Source: Ananas comosus | Lineage: Eukaryota > Streptophyta > Magnoliopsida > Poales > Bromeliaceae | Assembly (NCBI RefSeq): GCF_001540865.1 | Contig: NC_033621.1 | Location: forward strand, 1,583,439 to 1,647,438 | Direction of reading: 5' to 3' | Length of the DNA stretch: 64,000 nucleotides | Shown: piece after piece, positions 22,916-36,149 of the stretch | Layout of the letters: each line of letters starts with the position of its first letter | Numbering within the stretch: position 1 is the first letter of the stretch | The notes under the pieces: generated by a model | The model's input: only the letters and a program-made list of their open reading frames with translations | Database searches by the model: none | What the model was told of the DNA's origin: nothing | Made by a program: the position numbers and the translations under genes

Positions 22916-25900
22916 TTAGAACGTATAGTCTGGCGTATCGGTCTCATCCGATCGCCAGGGAGAGCCTTGCCCATCTCCTCCGACCATCCGCTTACTCATG
23001 TTGGCCCTTTGCACCAGGCGAACTAATGCTTGCACGACTTCCGACATGGGCGGCCTAAATTCTGGCTCGGGCTGCCGTAATAAATGTCGGGGTTATGAAG
23101 TTGAATTTACGTTTTTTTTCATCTCTTTTGTACGATGGTGAATCTAGACTGAACTCTTATTGTGTTTCCAAACTATGAAACTGAAAGTATTATAAGTTCA
23201 GATGTGCAACATACCTGAACACACAGAGCAATAACATCTGCGAACCTAGAGAGAGATTTCGCCGGGTATAACCCCTGAAGGGCCGGATCAACCATCCGGT
23301 CTAAAGCATCGATGTCGTGCAGCTGGGGAGTAGCCCACCGAACCAACGACTGCTCAGATCGCGGTCTAGAGCTGCCGCAGTTTGTCAGAACAGACAGCAT
23401 TTCAGTAGATCGAATTTTAGGTCGAGGAAATTACAGATCAAATTTGAATTAACTTTTATAATCTTAATTTTCATGATCTAGAAGAGTGCTGAAATGAAGA
23501 ATCACCCGTCGAAAGGCTTCCGCCCAGTCAAGAGCTCCAGCATGACCACTCCGAAGCTGTAAATGTCGCTCTTGAGACTATACTGGCCGGACATGGAAAC
23601 CTCCGGAGCAGTGTATCCGGAGTTCTCATCTGATGCCTATAGAAGTCATTTTTCAAGTATGTTAGATCTACCTTTTTCAATTTTGGTATGGAGTAAAAAT
23701 ACATTAGGTTGCATCTTCATACCTGGAATTCTGGGTTTGGAACAAGGCTCGCAAGCCCAGAATCTGAAACGTGAGGGTTGAGCTCCATGTCCAATAAAAT
23801 GTTTGATGACTTGAAATGTTTATGGATGATAGACGGCGAGCATACTTCATGCAGATACCTGGAAATAAAATTTGTACAGACAAAATGATCAAGGTATTAT
23901 TCAACGTCAATAGGCCCACAAATTTGACTACAAAGAGAATAGGCATCATCTTGTATAGATTAAACGAAAACTATAGCGAAGGGGGAAAAAGAAAGAAGAA
24001 GAGATAACAAGTTGCCCTCGATTATTGGAAACACCACTATCCTTTAGCAGTTCATATAAAAGAAATATTGCATTGCACTATTTCTCAGTTATCTACTACA
24101 AAACAAAATTACCGAGTGGCTGCTCGGCACGGATGAAGCAAAGCTGCGGCAAAAGACAGAAGCTTCAAATGATATTTGGAGCTAAGAAGCTCATTCAACT
24201 CTCTACCACAGTAAAATATATAGATTTCTTGTTTGCCAAGAGTCTAATTACTGCTTTGAAAAGTAGAATAACTACTCCAAAAGCTAGGCCAAACATGCAC
24301 AGATCTCCAAAGAATAATTAAAAATAAAATAAAAATGATATTCTGTCTATTTGACTTACTCTAGCGCCCGTGCAGAGCCCAGTGCGATCTTGACGCGCTG
24401 ATTCCATGACAGTGGCTTGTTGTAGTCATCGGGGAGGCGAAGGAAATCATGCAGTGAGCCGTTTCCGTGGAACTCATAGACCAGCAAGTGCTGCCCGTGT
24501 TCATTACAGTAGCCAACCAGCTCGGATAGATTCAGATGATGCAAGCATGAGATGTTTGAGACCAACTCAATGAAGTCGCCAGATGACAAATTGGGAAGAG
24601 CATTAAAGTTTATTTTCTTCACAGCCAGAACCTATAACAAATAGACAAATTTAGAGTTTGCTCTGTTCAATGTTTGTCAATGAATGAAGATTGGATAGTG
24701 AAAAGAGCCACGCTTAATTAAAAATATCATGCATTTAAACTATCTAACTGAAAGATAAAAAATTTACTTCAACTGCGAAATATGAATGATAATTTGCTTT
24801 TTTCAGACGTAGAAATATTGAAACATTATCCCTTTTCTTACATTCAACAAAGTCGTGCTCTTTACGCACGGAGAATGAACCTCCTGTAATATGCTATTTA
24901 CGACAAAGCGACCAAGATCAAAGTATCGTTGGTTCGACAAAGAAAAGAATACTAATTTTTAAGCACTAGATACTAACTAAACTTCTTTAGATACTGGAAC
25001 AGCAGGGAGGAGATTAATTCCAAGACCAATAGAGAAGCAAACCTTTTCATCGTCAAATTCAGCTCTATAAACACGCCCAAAGGACCCTTCTCCAACAAGA
25101 TTGTCCACGCTGAAGCTGTTGGTTGCCATTTGCAAATCAGCTATGGAATACACCGTTGCTTTTATGGGAGCCAAATCAGTTTTCTTTGCAACAGGCTTGT
25201 TTGAGGTGTCATTTTCATCAAATGACTTGTGGATTTTAGGAGGAGGTTTAAGGCTGATCGGAGCAGCTGGAGGCAATGCTGAATTGTCGAGTATGGAAAC
25301 GGTCTGCGTCAATTTCATCTCTGCAGCATAACAGTAACACGAAAGTGATAAATAACGTATATTGAATCTATACAACTAAGAATAGCAAGCAAAATGTTAG
25401 AAAGGTGGGAAAATGGTGCATTATTAGTGCAAATGTGAAGAAAGAAAATCACACGACTCTTCAGAAGTGGGAGTACGAGTTTCTGCATCGGCGTAAAATT
25501 ACCTTTTTCTCCATTTGAAGCAAAAGGCGCAAAAGGGGCAAAAGGCTGTTTCTGCTCGGGATTCTGTTCCCCTTTCCAACTTTTCTTCTTAACCAAGAAG
25601 AACGCAACTATTCCACCTACGGCCAATACGGATATGATAATTCCAGCTATGCCCCCACCACCTATACCAGAACTTCCACCACCACCACTTCCCCCGCCGC
25701 TTGATGGGTTGTTACCACTATTGGAGTTCTGACCCGGGTTTACTTTTCGACCCGGCGGAGGAGGCGTATATGGTGGAGGTGGAGGCGCAGGGCCAGAGCT
25801 CCAGGAATTACCACCGGTCCTATGAAAGAGAATTATACATATGAGATGTAAATAACTAATAGTATGCATGATCTTATCAAAATGGGTAAATTGCACCATG

Positions 25901-28528
25901 GTCCACTGGTCACTAGTTAAACTTATCAAAGTTCCATTTAGGTCGCTAAACTCCAATTTGTTGCTGTTGAGTCACTGAACTTTCAATTTCTTGAAGATGA
26001 TGATGAATCAGTTGCCACGTGATTGTTAGGGAAATTAAATGAAACGTCATAATATGTGGCCAATTGTGTAGTGTGTTCTAAAATCAAAGGACTACTCACT
26101 GAAGGTTATTAATCTTTTGAAGCCGATCAGGAATCCAGCCGGTAAAGCGGTTACTTTCAACATTCCTGCAGGCACGAGGAGACAAATCATTTTTACAACA
26201 CAAATAGAGTTTCTTTTCCCTTTTGTTAAAAAATAAATAGAAACTTACAAATCTTCAAGGGGAAGAGCAGCAAGGACATCTATGGTGCCAGTAAATTGGT
26301 TGTTCTGCACATAACTGATGTAGAGATATCGAAGGAGTCAATATATTTATACATAAACATAAATCACTCTTGTGCATAATATCAATTATAGACAGCTTAG
26401 GGTCGTCCTTACAGAGTATTCAAACTCGTCAAGGAGCTGAAGCTTTGAGGGAGGTCACCGGTGAGAGAATTAAAGGAGAGGTCCCTGCAGCATGAATTCG
26501 TAATTTTAAAAACATTAAACAGAAAGGCCCGATATGATGCAAGAGACTGAAAATTAGCATTTCGGTATGTAGACATTAATTCTTCAGTGAAAGAATATCT
26601 CAAGTAATTCAATCACCTAGTTTACTAACAAGGAAATTATAACAAGGAAATCGCCCGAGTTTCCATTTAAGGTAACTAACCATCCGTATAGATCACGAAA
26701 AAGCACATGCTTTTGTAGTCGAACTAATAAATGAGATCGATCAGAAGAACACTCACATAGTGGTCAAATTGGTAAGTTTGTAGAATATATCGGTGAGATT
26801 TCCCTGGAGTTGATTATGACCAAGAATTCTACATTCAAAACACTCAAGTTATGTAATAAACTATCGAAAGAAAGGGCAAGAGATAGCAAAATTGACTTCA
26901 TTAAGAAGTCCACTTACAGATATTTGAGAGTAACCATATAAGAAATTGAGTAAGGTAGATTTCCGTTAAATTGGTTCCCAGCAAGATTACTGCAGATAAA
27001 ATTCATCATATAATATTCACTATCAAAAATTTAAAAAAAGAAAAAGAAAAAAGAGTTGAAACCAGAAAAATCGGCATAACTTACAATCTCTCGAGATTAG
27101 GAGGAAGATTATAAGGTATCTGTTGACCACCGCCAAGATTGTTGTTGCTTAAATCACTGCGTCAAAATCAAGAGATTAAAACCAATTCTCCATTAAGTCC
27201 CGAAAGTTTGACCCAGATTCCAATCAAGTTGTCACGTTTTCACAGTTCAATCCCGAAAAAGGCACAGGGTCAACATCCCGAAAGTTTTACGCAGAACAAA
27301 CTGCAGGGACTGAGTTATCGAAATTGAAACTCTGAGAACGTAACTAAAGAAAGACGAGATCAAACATAACGGCATAAAATGAAACCGATCATAAAGCAAA
27401 ATTACAAAACAAGAAAGATCAAACTCACAGCTCAGTGAGCGAAGCCATGTTATTCAAATTGTAGCCTAAATTCCCGGTAAGTCCCATTCCAGATAATTTA
27501 CTGGTAGAGTTATAACAGCAAACAACAAGCAGAAAAAAAAAAAAAAAACAATCAGATGGAATTGATTCAACTGCAAATAAGTTACACCGCAAAGCTAGGC
27601 TCACATTGATTTAACCGAAGAACCGGCGCAGGTAACGCCGAGCCATGCCTGTCCGCAGGGATCGCCGCTGTTTGCGGAGGACCAACCCGTAAGCTGTGAG
27701 GGTGAATTGAAGCTTGTGTACAATACATTGAGAGCAGAAACTGCATGCAAAGAATAAAAATGGAGAAAAACTCATTACCATTGATTGGGTAGAGTAAATG
27801 ATTGGGCATCACTTTTTTCCAACTAATAAAGAATATCTAATGTTTTCAACACAATTTTGGGTCCATGAAGATGGATTTGTGTCTCTTTTCTTCTTCATCT
27901 GTCATAGAAAACTAAAATCATGAAGAGAAGTTCATTCCAATATTAAGTCTCGAACAGTGTACTTCCTCTTTTTCCTTAAAAAGATATGAGCTTTTTCAAG
28001 TCCAACAAAATTCACTTCTACAATCCAAACAATTATTTGCCAAAAATAGAAAATGTTCATTGGAATACTTGTTATGAATTGAATTAAAACATCTAAATTA
28101 CGAGCGCAACCAAGAAAAAAAATGATTTTTATGCCTAAAAACAAGACAACCCACTTGCTCACCTTCAAATAGTGAGCTTCAAAACCCCAAAAAGATAGAA
28201 TCATAAAAAAAAAAAAGGAAAAAAAAAGGAGAAAAGCACAAAGATACCAATCAAACAACAACTTTTCTTCTTTGACAGGGGAAAAAAAAGAAAAAAAGAG
28301 AGTGAGGGATTCAACAACGTCAATACAGAACATTCCTCTGAATGCCCCATGCCCACTCCCTAACTTTCCTACTACAATCTAGTAAGAGGAAAATTTAAAA
28401 AAAAAAAAGAAAAAGGCCCAAAAATTAGAAAAAGCTCACGCACCATCATTTTGGTCAGTGTTTCCAAAAACAAAGCTTTGATTCAACACCAAAATGCATG
28501 CCAAAATTAGAGCTTTAATCCCACCCAT
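22916..28528 (-). CDS. SRF: STRUBBELIG-receptor family (SRF) LRR receptor-like kinase
   Basis: Sixteen exons from the start: 28444-28528, 27605-27740, 27429-27500, 27085-27156, 26918-26989, 26757-26828, 26413-26484, 26249-26314, 26100-26165, 25503-25819, 25043-25320, 24360-24631, 23723-23858, 23506-23636, 23215-23371 and 22916-23071. They join in phase to 719 residues. The order is signal peptide (1-22), SRF N-terminal cap with [16 protein letters not shown], LRRs (five consecutive 72-bp exons, then two of 66), a Pro/Gly-rich juxtamembrane ([13 protein letters not shown]), one membrane span (about 295-314), then kinase. The Gly loop GEGSFGRV and Lys441 are present, but the catalytic loop reads HKHFKSSN, with His541 where active kinases have Asp, and DFG is DSG. 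It is probably a weak or inactive kinase acting as a signalling scaffold in organ or cell shape, as known for STRUBBELIG. The subfamily member is not determined. Confidence 0.95.
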
Positions 28529-29049
28529 CTCTCTCTCTCTCTTTCTCTTCTTTCTCTTTCTCTCTCCTCCTCTTCACCACCCTCTCATCTTCCCAACCAA
28601 CGGCCTTCGCCTCTTTCTCTCTCCCTCTCCCTCTCTGTCTGTCTCTCCTCTAAACTGAATAAAAAAGAAGAAAAAGCTCTGTTTTTTCCTGCTCTCTAGC
28701 TTTTATATTTCCCCCTACTTTTTTTTTTTGCATTTTTTTAAGTTGGAATCTGCATAAAAAAGCAAGCTGGCACAAGAACCGAGATGAATAATCCAAAAGC
28801 GCGGTGGTAAATTTAAATTTTCGACGAATTATTCGGATTTTTTTTCTTGTTTTTTCTCTCTTTTTTCGTTTTCGAGGACGATTAAAAGAGAGCTTTTTTA
28901 TTTCACTGAGAGTGAGAGGTGACGTTAATTGAAAAGGAAATGGGCGGTAATGTTACCGGAGGTGACGAGAACTCGTAGGACAGTTGTGGGGCCCACGTGG
29001 AACGTTGAACTAGATTGGGCCATGGGATTGTGGGCCCACGGTATCGGTG
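28529..29049 (-). promoter_or_regulatory. 5' leader and promoter of the SRF gene
   Basis: On the minus strand the leader is a GA-rich tract (28530-28660). Further up, at 28989-29036, sit CCCACGTGG (a G-box) and several GGGCCCA/TTGGGCC motifs (site II-like), a typical plant promoter mix. The exact start site is not visible. Confidence 0.5.
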
Positions 29050-29090
29050 TTTTTTTTTTTTTTTTTTTTTTTTTTTCTTTTTTTTTTTTT
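29050..29090. repeat. Poly-T tract
   Basis: About 40 T residues with one C interruption. It may be the tail of a retroposon on the minus strand, but no element body is recognisable next to it. Confidence 0.8.
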
Positions 29091-30082
29091 ATATAGTGCT
29101 CCTATAAAATAAATAAATAAATAACCACATTGTACCATAGTTACACAGTAAAATCCATCACTTTGTGTCTATTTTTTCTCTTAAATTTTTTGGGTTAGGA
29201 AGCGTTTGGTTAGGTATAAAATAAATCAAAAAAATATTTTCGATATAAAAATATTTTTTTATTTATTTTGTTCGACGTAAAAATATTTATCTATAAGATT
29301 TTTTTTTATGAATTTGAAAAAAAAATAAAATTTTCTTTTTTTGCTATTTTCCGGTAAAAAATTAAAACTCAAACTGTGTAAAAAAATTCTCATTCATATT
29401 TTTATCTAACCAAACAATGTGATTTTTTTTCCATTCAATCAAAGAAATGTTGACGTAAAATTATTTTTTTTTCTTACAAACAAAATACTAGAAAATATAA
29501 CACTTTTTTCTACTGAAAAATTATTTTTCACGATTTTATTTTGAACATGTTAAATATAAAAATATTTAAACACTGCTCTCTACGAAATTAAGCTTTTAGA
29601 ATATAATATGTGTTTTGTATAATTTAATATGATATCAGAGGAAAAAGTCCTAAATTCGAGTTACGCCAGACTTCTATCATTTTAATATTCTCTTATTTAA
29701 TTCAAATTCACGTCATAAGCATTGTAAAAAGTCTCAAATCTAAATATAAGAGGGAATATTAAATATAAAATAGTTCAATACCGTTCTTTATGAACTTAAT
29801 TTTTTAAAGTACAATAATTATTTCATATTATTTTTCAGAACCAAACGTACCCTTAATTGCTCTATTTTTTTCTAAACCTTATCTCTATATTTCGAATCTC
29901 CTTTTTTTCCTACTAGATCTTTAATTTTTATAGTTAAATTTTGTTTGATTTCGATTAAATAATTTTAATAAAATAAATCACATCAATTGTAATACAATAT
30001 TTTTTATTCAGATAGACCGTAATGATTATTTCGGCATCGATCTTTTCAAGTGTTTAACAATATTTTCAATTACCGATTATTC

Positions 30083-30250
30083 CTAACGCAAGTGGCAAAA
30101 AACTTAATGATTGGTATCTGAGGTCCTAAGTTCGAATTCTAATTGATTCATATTTCTAACTAAGTTTATTTTTAAATAAAATAAATAAAGCAGATAATAT
30201 ACTGCCTATCTCTCTCGAAAAAAAAAAAAAAAAAAAAAAGAAAAAAAAAA
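30083..30250 (+). mobile_element. tRNA-derived SINE copy (plus strand)
   Basis: It starts with GCAAGTGGCAAAAAACTTAA (A-box side), continues with GTATCTGAGGTCCTAAGTTC and GAATTCTAATTGATTC (B-box region), then TAACTAAGTTTATTT and GCCTATCTCTCTCG, and ends in a long A tail. This is the same order as the copies with target duplications elsewhere in the window. Confidence 0.75.
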
Positions 30251-31110
30251 GACAATGTATCCAGTTTAAACATAAAAAACACCAAATTTTTCAAAAAAAA
30301 AAACAAAAAACAAATATTGCAATTAACTTTTTTCTTTCACAAACAAAATAACACCTCAGTTTGGTTGGTAGGGTGGGTGGGTCCCCTACTTGATGGGAGG
30401 TAAAGAAATTTTGTTTTTTTATGGTTTATTTTCTTTTGCTGATTCCGAGAGCCCAATAAATTCGCTGAATCCATTACTATTGTCGGATGAGAAAGAATCC
30501 AAATAGTTAATTATTTTAAAAATATGTGCCGATTATATTTAAGGACCATAATTTTCATAAATTTCGATCTGACTCAATTGATCTGAATATTAGACATATA
30601 ATTTGATCTACCACTCAACTTATTAGACATATTTTAATCTAATAATAAATAGCTAACACCAAGCAACAATATTTATAGCAAACTTCGGTTATATCTTTTA
30701 AAAACAAATATAGTTAAAAGAATCAAATACTTATTCTTTAAATTTAAAATTTAAAATTATTAATTATTAAATTTTTAGTTAATTACGTTTCCGTACAGTA
30801 CACGATGTTATTATTATTATTATGGGTACTGGTCGGTAAGGGGAATAAAACTTTTTTAGAAAAAAAAAAATACGTGCACGGTGGGAGCGACCGCACGGAC
30901 GTATCAAAACATTCCGTCGAGTGTGAGATCAACCGTTCATTTTTTATGCGGACACCTGTGTGGACAGATGGACGGAGGGATGTTTTTTGCTTTTTTATTG
31001 TTCCTGTGCCGGACTTTACGGCCTAATTTAGCTTTTTTTAAAAAGGGGTTAGCAGAGCCCCAATCAAGCTACAAAAATGATTAGAGTGGTGGGTCATCAC
31101 AATAATTTGC

Positions 31111-31154
<44 letters not shown>

Positions 31155-31317
31155 ACAATTTACAATTTTAGTTCTAGGGTTCCAAATCTATGCAAATCGA
31201 TCACTAGAGCTCCAATAGTATACGAATCGATCAAAATCATGAGTTTACCGACTGTCCCTACTGTTTCAATGATACACAAATCGACCGGACTCGTAAGTTT
31301 ATCGGCGATTCCAAGAG

Positions 31318-31450
31318 TAAGAGGCACAACAATTAATGATTGGTATTGTAAGTTCGAATTCTAATTATTTCATATTTTTAACTAAATTTATTTCTAAAAA
31401 AATAAATGAAGCCAGTAAAATACTATCTTTCTTTTTTAAAAAAAAAAGTT
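31318..31450 (+). mobile_element. tRNA-derived SINE copy (plus strand), A-tailed
   Basis: Matches the family in order: GAGGCACAACAATTAATGAT, then TAAGTTCGAATTCTAATT (B-box), TAACTAAATTTATTTC, ACTATCTTTC and an A-rich tail. It is diverged at the A-box. Confidence 0.65.
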
Positions 31451-31484
31451 TATGAGATTGGCTAAGAACTTGAGAGTCGGTACC

Positions 31485-31690
31485 GAATATTCTAAATTTA
31501 GCTGGAAATGTAAATCAATTAGGATTCGAACTTGAAATTTTGGATACTAATCACTAAACCCTTTGTCACTTATGTTAGTGACGATCGGTTCGAAATCTAG
31601 TTATTTGTTTTGTATTTTTAGGTCAATTTATTTTAAAAAATAAACAAAACAGATAATGGTGTGTAATATTTCTCGCATGAAAAAAAAGTC
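31485..31690. mobile_element. Head-to-head pair of diverged SINE copies
   Basis: At 31485-31584 a minus-strand copy shows AATTAGGATTCGAACTTG and CTAAACCCTTTGTCAC. At 31587-31690 a plus-strand copy begins at its B-box (GGTTCGAAATCTAG) and ends in TTTCTCGCATG and an A tail. They sit with their 5' ends together. Confidence 0.55.
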
Positions 31691-32254
31691 ATGAACTAAT
31701 GAGCTCAAGCCCTATTTTTTTTGCCTACTCAAGAGTGATCCAATTCTCTCAACCTTAGAGCTCTCCTTAATTTTGCAATGCACAAGCAAAGAATCTAGGC
31801 CTTGACATTAAGGATAGCTTCCTAAACAACATTTGTTTGTATAGCATACATGTTTTTTTTTTATTTTTGCTATTCTGCCAATAACAATATTACTCGTTAT
31901 CGTTACAGTATTATAAAGATTAATTATCGTATTTTATGAATAAAAATTTATTATCACCCTATATTTAACTCTCTCTTTTTCTTTCCTATTGCTATCCCAA
32001 TAATTGGCATAAAATTACGATTTAGTTATCATAAAATTTTTATCAAATAATTTATTAGTGCGTCTTTTGCTGAGGTGGATTCGCAATAGGGGACTTTGAG
32101 GGAAAAATTCTCTGTTGCAATTCTTTTCACATAAAATATATAGTAATACCCACACTCGGCCATATATATATTTTCATATTATTAAGCAAAAAGAAAAAAA
32201 ACTAATTTTCTGAAGAAATTATTATCTTATCTTAAGACAAAATTAGTGCATTAA

Positions 32255-32520
32255 TTAAAATGTGCTCGGCCCCACATGTCGGACTCAGTGGCGCGAGGTG
32301 CTTTCCTCTCCGTTCTACGAAAGAGTTAAGACGTGGCGGGCATTCTCGCCGTCGGGTGGGCCCCGCATTGCCGCGTGCCACGTCATGAGACAGCTGGCGA
32401 CGGAGGCTGTGCCACTTGGCACGAGTTACCATCAGTCCGTACGGCCCGTCGGTAGGGATGCAATTGGATGCGGGTTGGTGGATTCCGTTTCGATCCGTTT
32501 GCAAATGTACCGGTAAGTAA
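32255..32520. promoter_or_regulatory. GC-rich island with ACGT-core motifs, function unknown
   Basis: About 250 bases of clearly higher GC content interrupt several kb of AT-rich DNA. They contain GACGTGGCGG (32330-32339) and TGCCACGTCA (32376-32385), an inverted pair of ACGT cores of the ABRE/bZIP type, and GGGTGGGCCCCG. Both strands have open frames of 84-90 codons, but neither looks like a known protein. It resembles a promoter or enhancer without an obvious gene. Confidence 0.4.
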
Positions 32521-35500
32521 GAATAAGAAATATAAAAATATATAATTTATTCTGAATTCATTTCCATCAACAAAGTAAAAAGAGTGAGAGATGGATGATT
32601 TTTTTTTTTTTTGAAATTCATTCTAATTCATTAAAAATTTGTCAAAATTTTGTTTTAGTTTCGATCCGCTTCGAATAGGACAGTAAGTAAAAGCTAAAAA
32701 TAAAATAAAAAATAATCCGCTCTGAATCCGTGCTGTCCCAACAAAAAATAAAGGGAAAGAGGAGAAAATTCTGACTTCGAATCAGTTCTGTTTGTTTTCT
32801 TACTCGTCGGCAAGCCAAAAAAAAATATATATATGTATAAATTAGGCAAATCTCAACTAATCATATTTTTTTAAAAAAAAGTTTTATTTTATTTCTAAAA
32901 ATTAGTTTAATTATATTTTTTTTACTAAAAAAAATTATTTAGTTGAGAAAATATAAGTGAAGTGATGCGTCTAGGTAATCGAAGACTTCTTCGCCTGCGA
33001 CGTGACCCCCATCGTATAACCAAACAATTACCTACACCCTGTATATCCGTACTAGCTATGCACCACAATAAATTTTTTTATGATCCGTACAATAAAAAAA
33101 TCCAACCGAAGCTATGTATACTATCTCAAGTACTTATTATTATATATATTATATATGTAAAGTTTTAAAATTTAAAAAATTATTACTAGAATATTAACTA
33201 AGTATAATAACGATATTATAAAAAAAGATCTATTATATATAAGCTTTTTGAATATCATAAGCAATATTAAGGTAAATATCATATATTTCAAAATGTATAT
33301 ACACCGAATGCAAACAAATTAATAAATTACTTCTGATCCGTATATCTAAGACTTTAAAAAGAACAGCCTACTACCTAATATATGGACTAGTCAATCACCT
33401 CCATCCGATATACACACTTTGGCATGTACAGAGCGAAAAATTCTACACTATCACACTTACATCACGTCATTAATAACAAGCCAATCATATTTCTTCTTTT
33501 CAAATAAAAATACAATAAAAATACCTTTTATAATTATGATAGAAAATATATTCCTTAAAGGAGATTTTTGATTGATTTATTACGCCACATCTCCAATACA
33601 TCCATTACATTTTAAAATTTTTCGTACTGAGCGCATTGTTAAAATTTGAACGGAGATGAAGCAACCGGTCCGTAGACGATGTGGTGAACCGTGTCCAGGC
33701 AATCTCCTCTGAAACGGGGGTGGTGATCAATAATGACCTTACCCGAGCACTCAATCACTCGGGAGGAGTTAGGTAAATTTTAGCTTCTTTTTTTTTTTTC
33801 TACTTTTGTTTCCTTTTCTTTTTGGAAGGAGAGGTGTTGGTTCCATTACTAACTTATTTTTAAGAAGTTTCAAACAATTTTTCACAACTTACAGATTTTA
33901 TTTCTAGACTATTTCTCTCCAACCATTTTTTTTTGTAAGTTCTGTAGTATTGCAACTGATCCTAACTTATAGCAAGTTCGATTTTCTTCATTTGATATAA
34001 TAGTAATTTTTTGTATCCTACTTTTCTTAGTCAAACATATGAAATAACATATATGTTAGCTCTACCTAAATTAATCTTTTTAGGCAATAGAGAGAGAGAG
34101 CTAGAAGGAAAATTAATCTAAATATACTATTTATTTATTGAAAAAGGGGTTAAAAAAAACAGTGAGAGGTCCCAAAGCATTCAAAGGATTTCCCTTTTTA
34201 AATTTGCAATGCAACCCTACTATTTGTTGATTAGATATAATAATAAACATGTAACACCTACGCTCTCTTTTTTCACATTATTGGAGTGCATGATGTGTGC
34301 TTTTGCTTCATTAGTTTACGTCAAAACGACATTGCTCGCGCATTTATTAACAAAACCCGACCTTCCGTCGCCAGCACGTCACAAGATCCCAGATGTGTAA
34401 CATGTGTTACACAAATATAAAGTAGAAAATTATAATAAGTAAAATAAAAGGCCTTGAGAATAACACTTACTATTATACAAACAATCAAAATGGTACAAAT
34501 AGGTTACCGCACCTCCAAAAACTTATAACAGAGATTTAAAAATCAAAATCTGACTCTTGGATATACTTAATGATATTTAAAAAAGCCTACTTATGATAAA
34601 AACAAAAATATTGAATGACAATACCTTGTAAATTAAACATCAATCATTTCTTTACGATTAGTTTTTGGGATAACTTGATGCAGTGATGGATTTACAAAAC
34701 TTAAATTTTTTTAATATACAGGCTCTGTAGACATGACATATTACATCAATTTGATTAGATTATAATTTTAAAATAATTATCGTCTGAAAATTAGAAGCAG
34801 TGTATGAGGCGTATGGATAAACTGCATACATGTAACAATTTCTGGAAACAAGATTCTGAACAGTAAATAATTTCTCGTGAAAAATAGTTGAAAACTACGT
34901 GACATAATGAATGAGATTAGGAGAAAAATTAATGGGTTTGAGGACACCCTCTCTATAGTTTCACATCTCAATCAACTGATCCATCTCTGTGGACTCAGCA
35001 CTATGATTAGATTAATGAATGTGGGGTGCCAACAAGCAAGCGTGTACCTTCGTTAGAAGTTACAGCAACAATTTGAAACCACCAGAACGATTGGATACAT
35101 GACGTATAACCAACTTGACTAACTAGTTTAAGTTAGGTATCTAACTAATTGTTCACGTATTCCTAACAATGGCTAATCAATGAGTTTAATCTACAAATAG
35201 TGCAAATAAAAAAAAAATGAAAACAACAATAACATATATAACAAACAGGTAGGAATGTTGTATTATTATGAACATAAACAAGAATAAAATGAAACGTAAG
35301 AGTGATACCAAATTTTGGTGGGTAAGAGATTTCCTAATAGAAATATAAGGTGGGTACTTCACATTATTTCAATTTGTTGACGAACCTCGCACAAAAAGTT
35401 TGTTCATTCAACGAATCAGATGTATAGCCCTAATCAGAGTGGACGTCGTTACCTAAAAGATAGATTTTATATGCAATAAACAGGGAATACTCTAAACTAC

Positions 35501-36149
35501 CCAGGCCACTGACATGTTGGAGATCAACCCTAAGAAGGGAACTCTGAGAATTTACAACTAATTCTAATACCAACTTAGAAAATTGATCTTATAAAAAATG
35601 ATCCAAAATATTTTTACCAGATATATAGAACGAGGCCAAAAGAGAAACATTCTACTCTTCAGCTGCATAGACTAAATGCCGTCGGCAAAATTAAAAAAAA
35701 TAATAATAAAACCATAAGCTTAAGAGTACAAAACGATAATGATACAGGCAATAAGATCATTTATGGCAAATTTTCTTGTTCCCCAGCCTACTGGTGGCTG
35801 AGAAGGTTGGTTTCACAACTACTTTTAAGAGAATCTGCTCCCTTTTATTGTATAATAAAATAAAATGTGACAAGCCACTAAGAAAAGGACACTGTTTCTA
35901 CTGTTTGCTGTTCGTCCACATAAAAGCATCCTTTTTCACCATTATTCTGCTGGTGCGCCAAATTACCTCTTAACAACTATCAAAGATAGAGTTAGGTAAA
36001 CAATCAAGCAAGGGGCTCTAGAAACTACTCCTTGAATTTGAAGTAATTGACTCAAACATTCTGAACCCTTTTGATCTAACAAAACTCGTTCCGTTTCTTT
36101 GGAAAGTTGCTCAAATAATTGACAACTAAAAGCTGCTTGAGAATCAATA
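32521..36149. other. AT-rich spacer, no supported gene
   Basis: I see no coding exon with splice support. A degenerate direct duplication occurs at about 32473-32595 and 32658-32760 (shared TTTCGATCCG...GTAAGTAA). Other short open frames are AT-driven chance frames. Part of 35-36.1 kb may be decayed retroelement sequence, which I cannot place. Confidence 0.5.

Larger units (their letters stand above)
29091..32254. other. AT-rich spacer with SINE copies
   Basis: Over 3 kb of AT-rich DNA with no supported coding sequence. It contains several SINE relatives and a (CT)n tract at 31116-31151, listed separately. Short open frames at 30805-31364 are low complexity and not convincing. Confidence 0.6.

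Noticed and set aside
25860..26100. Extra coding exon in the SRF intron
   Set aside because: The open frame is a chance extension; the flanking exons join in phase without it, and the segment resembles dispersed non-coding repeat sequence.
28500..28790. Plus-strand frame starting near 28496 as a secreted Ser/Leu-rich protein
   Set aside because: It is the reverse of the SRF first exon and its GA-rich leader; the minus-strand signal peptide exon joins the SRF model in phase.
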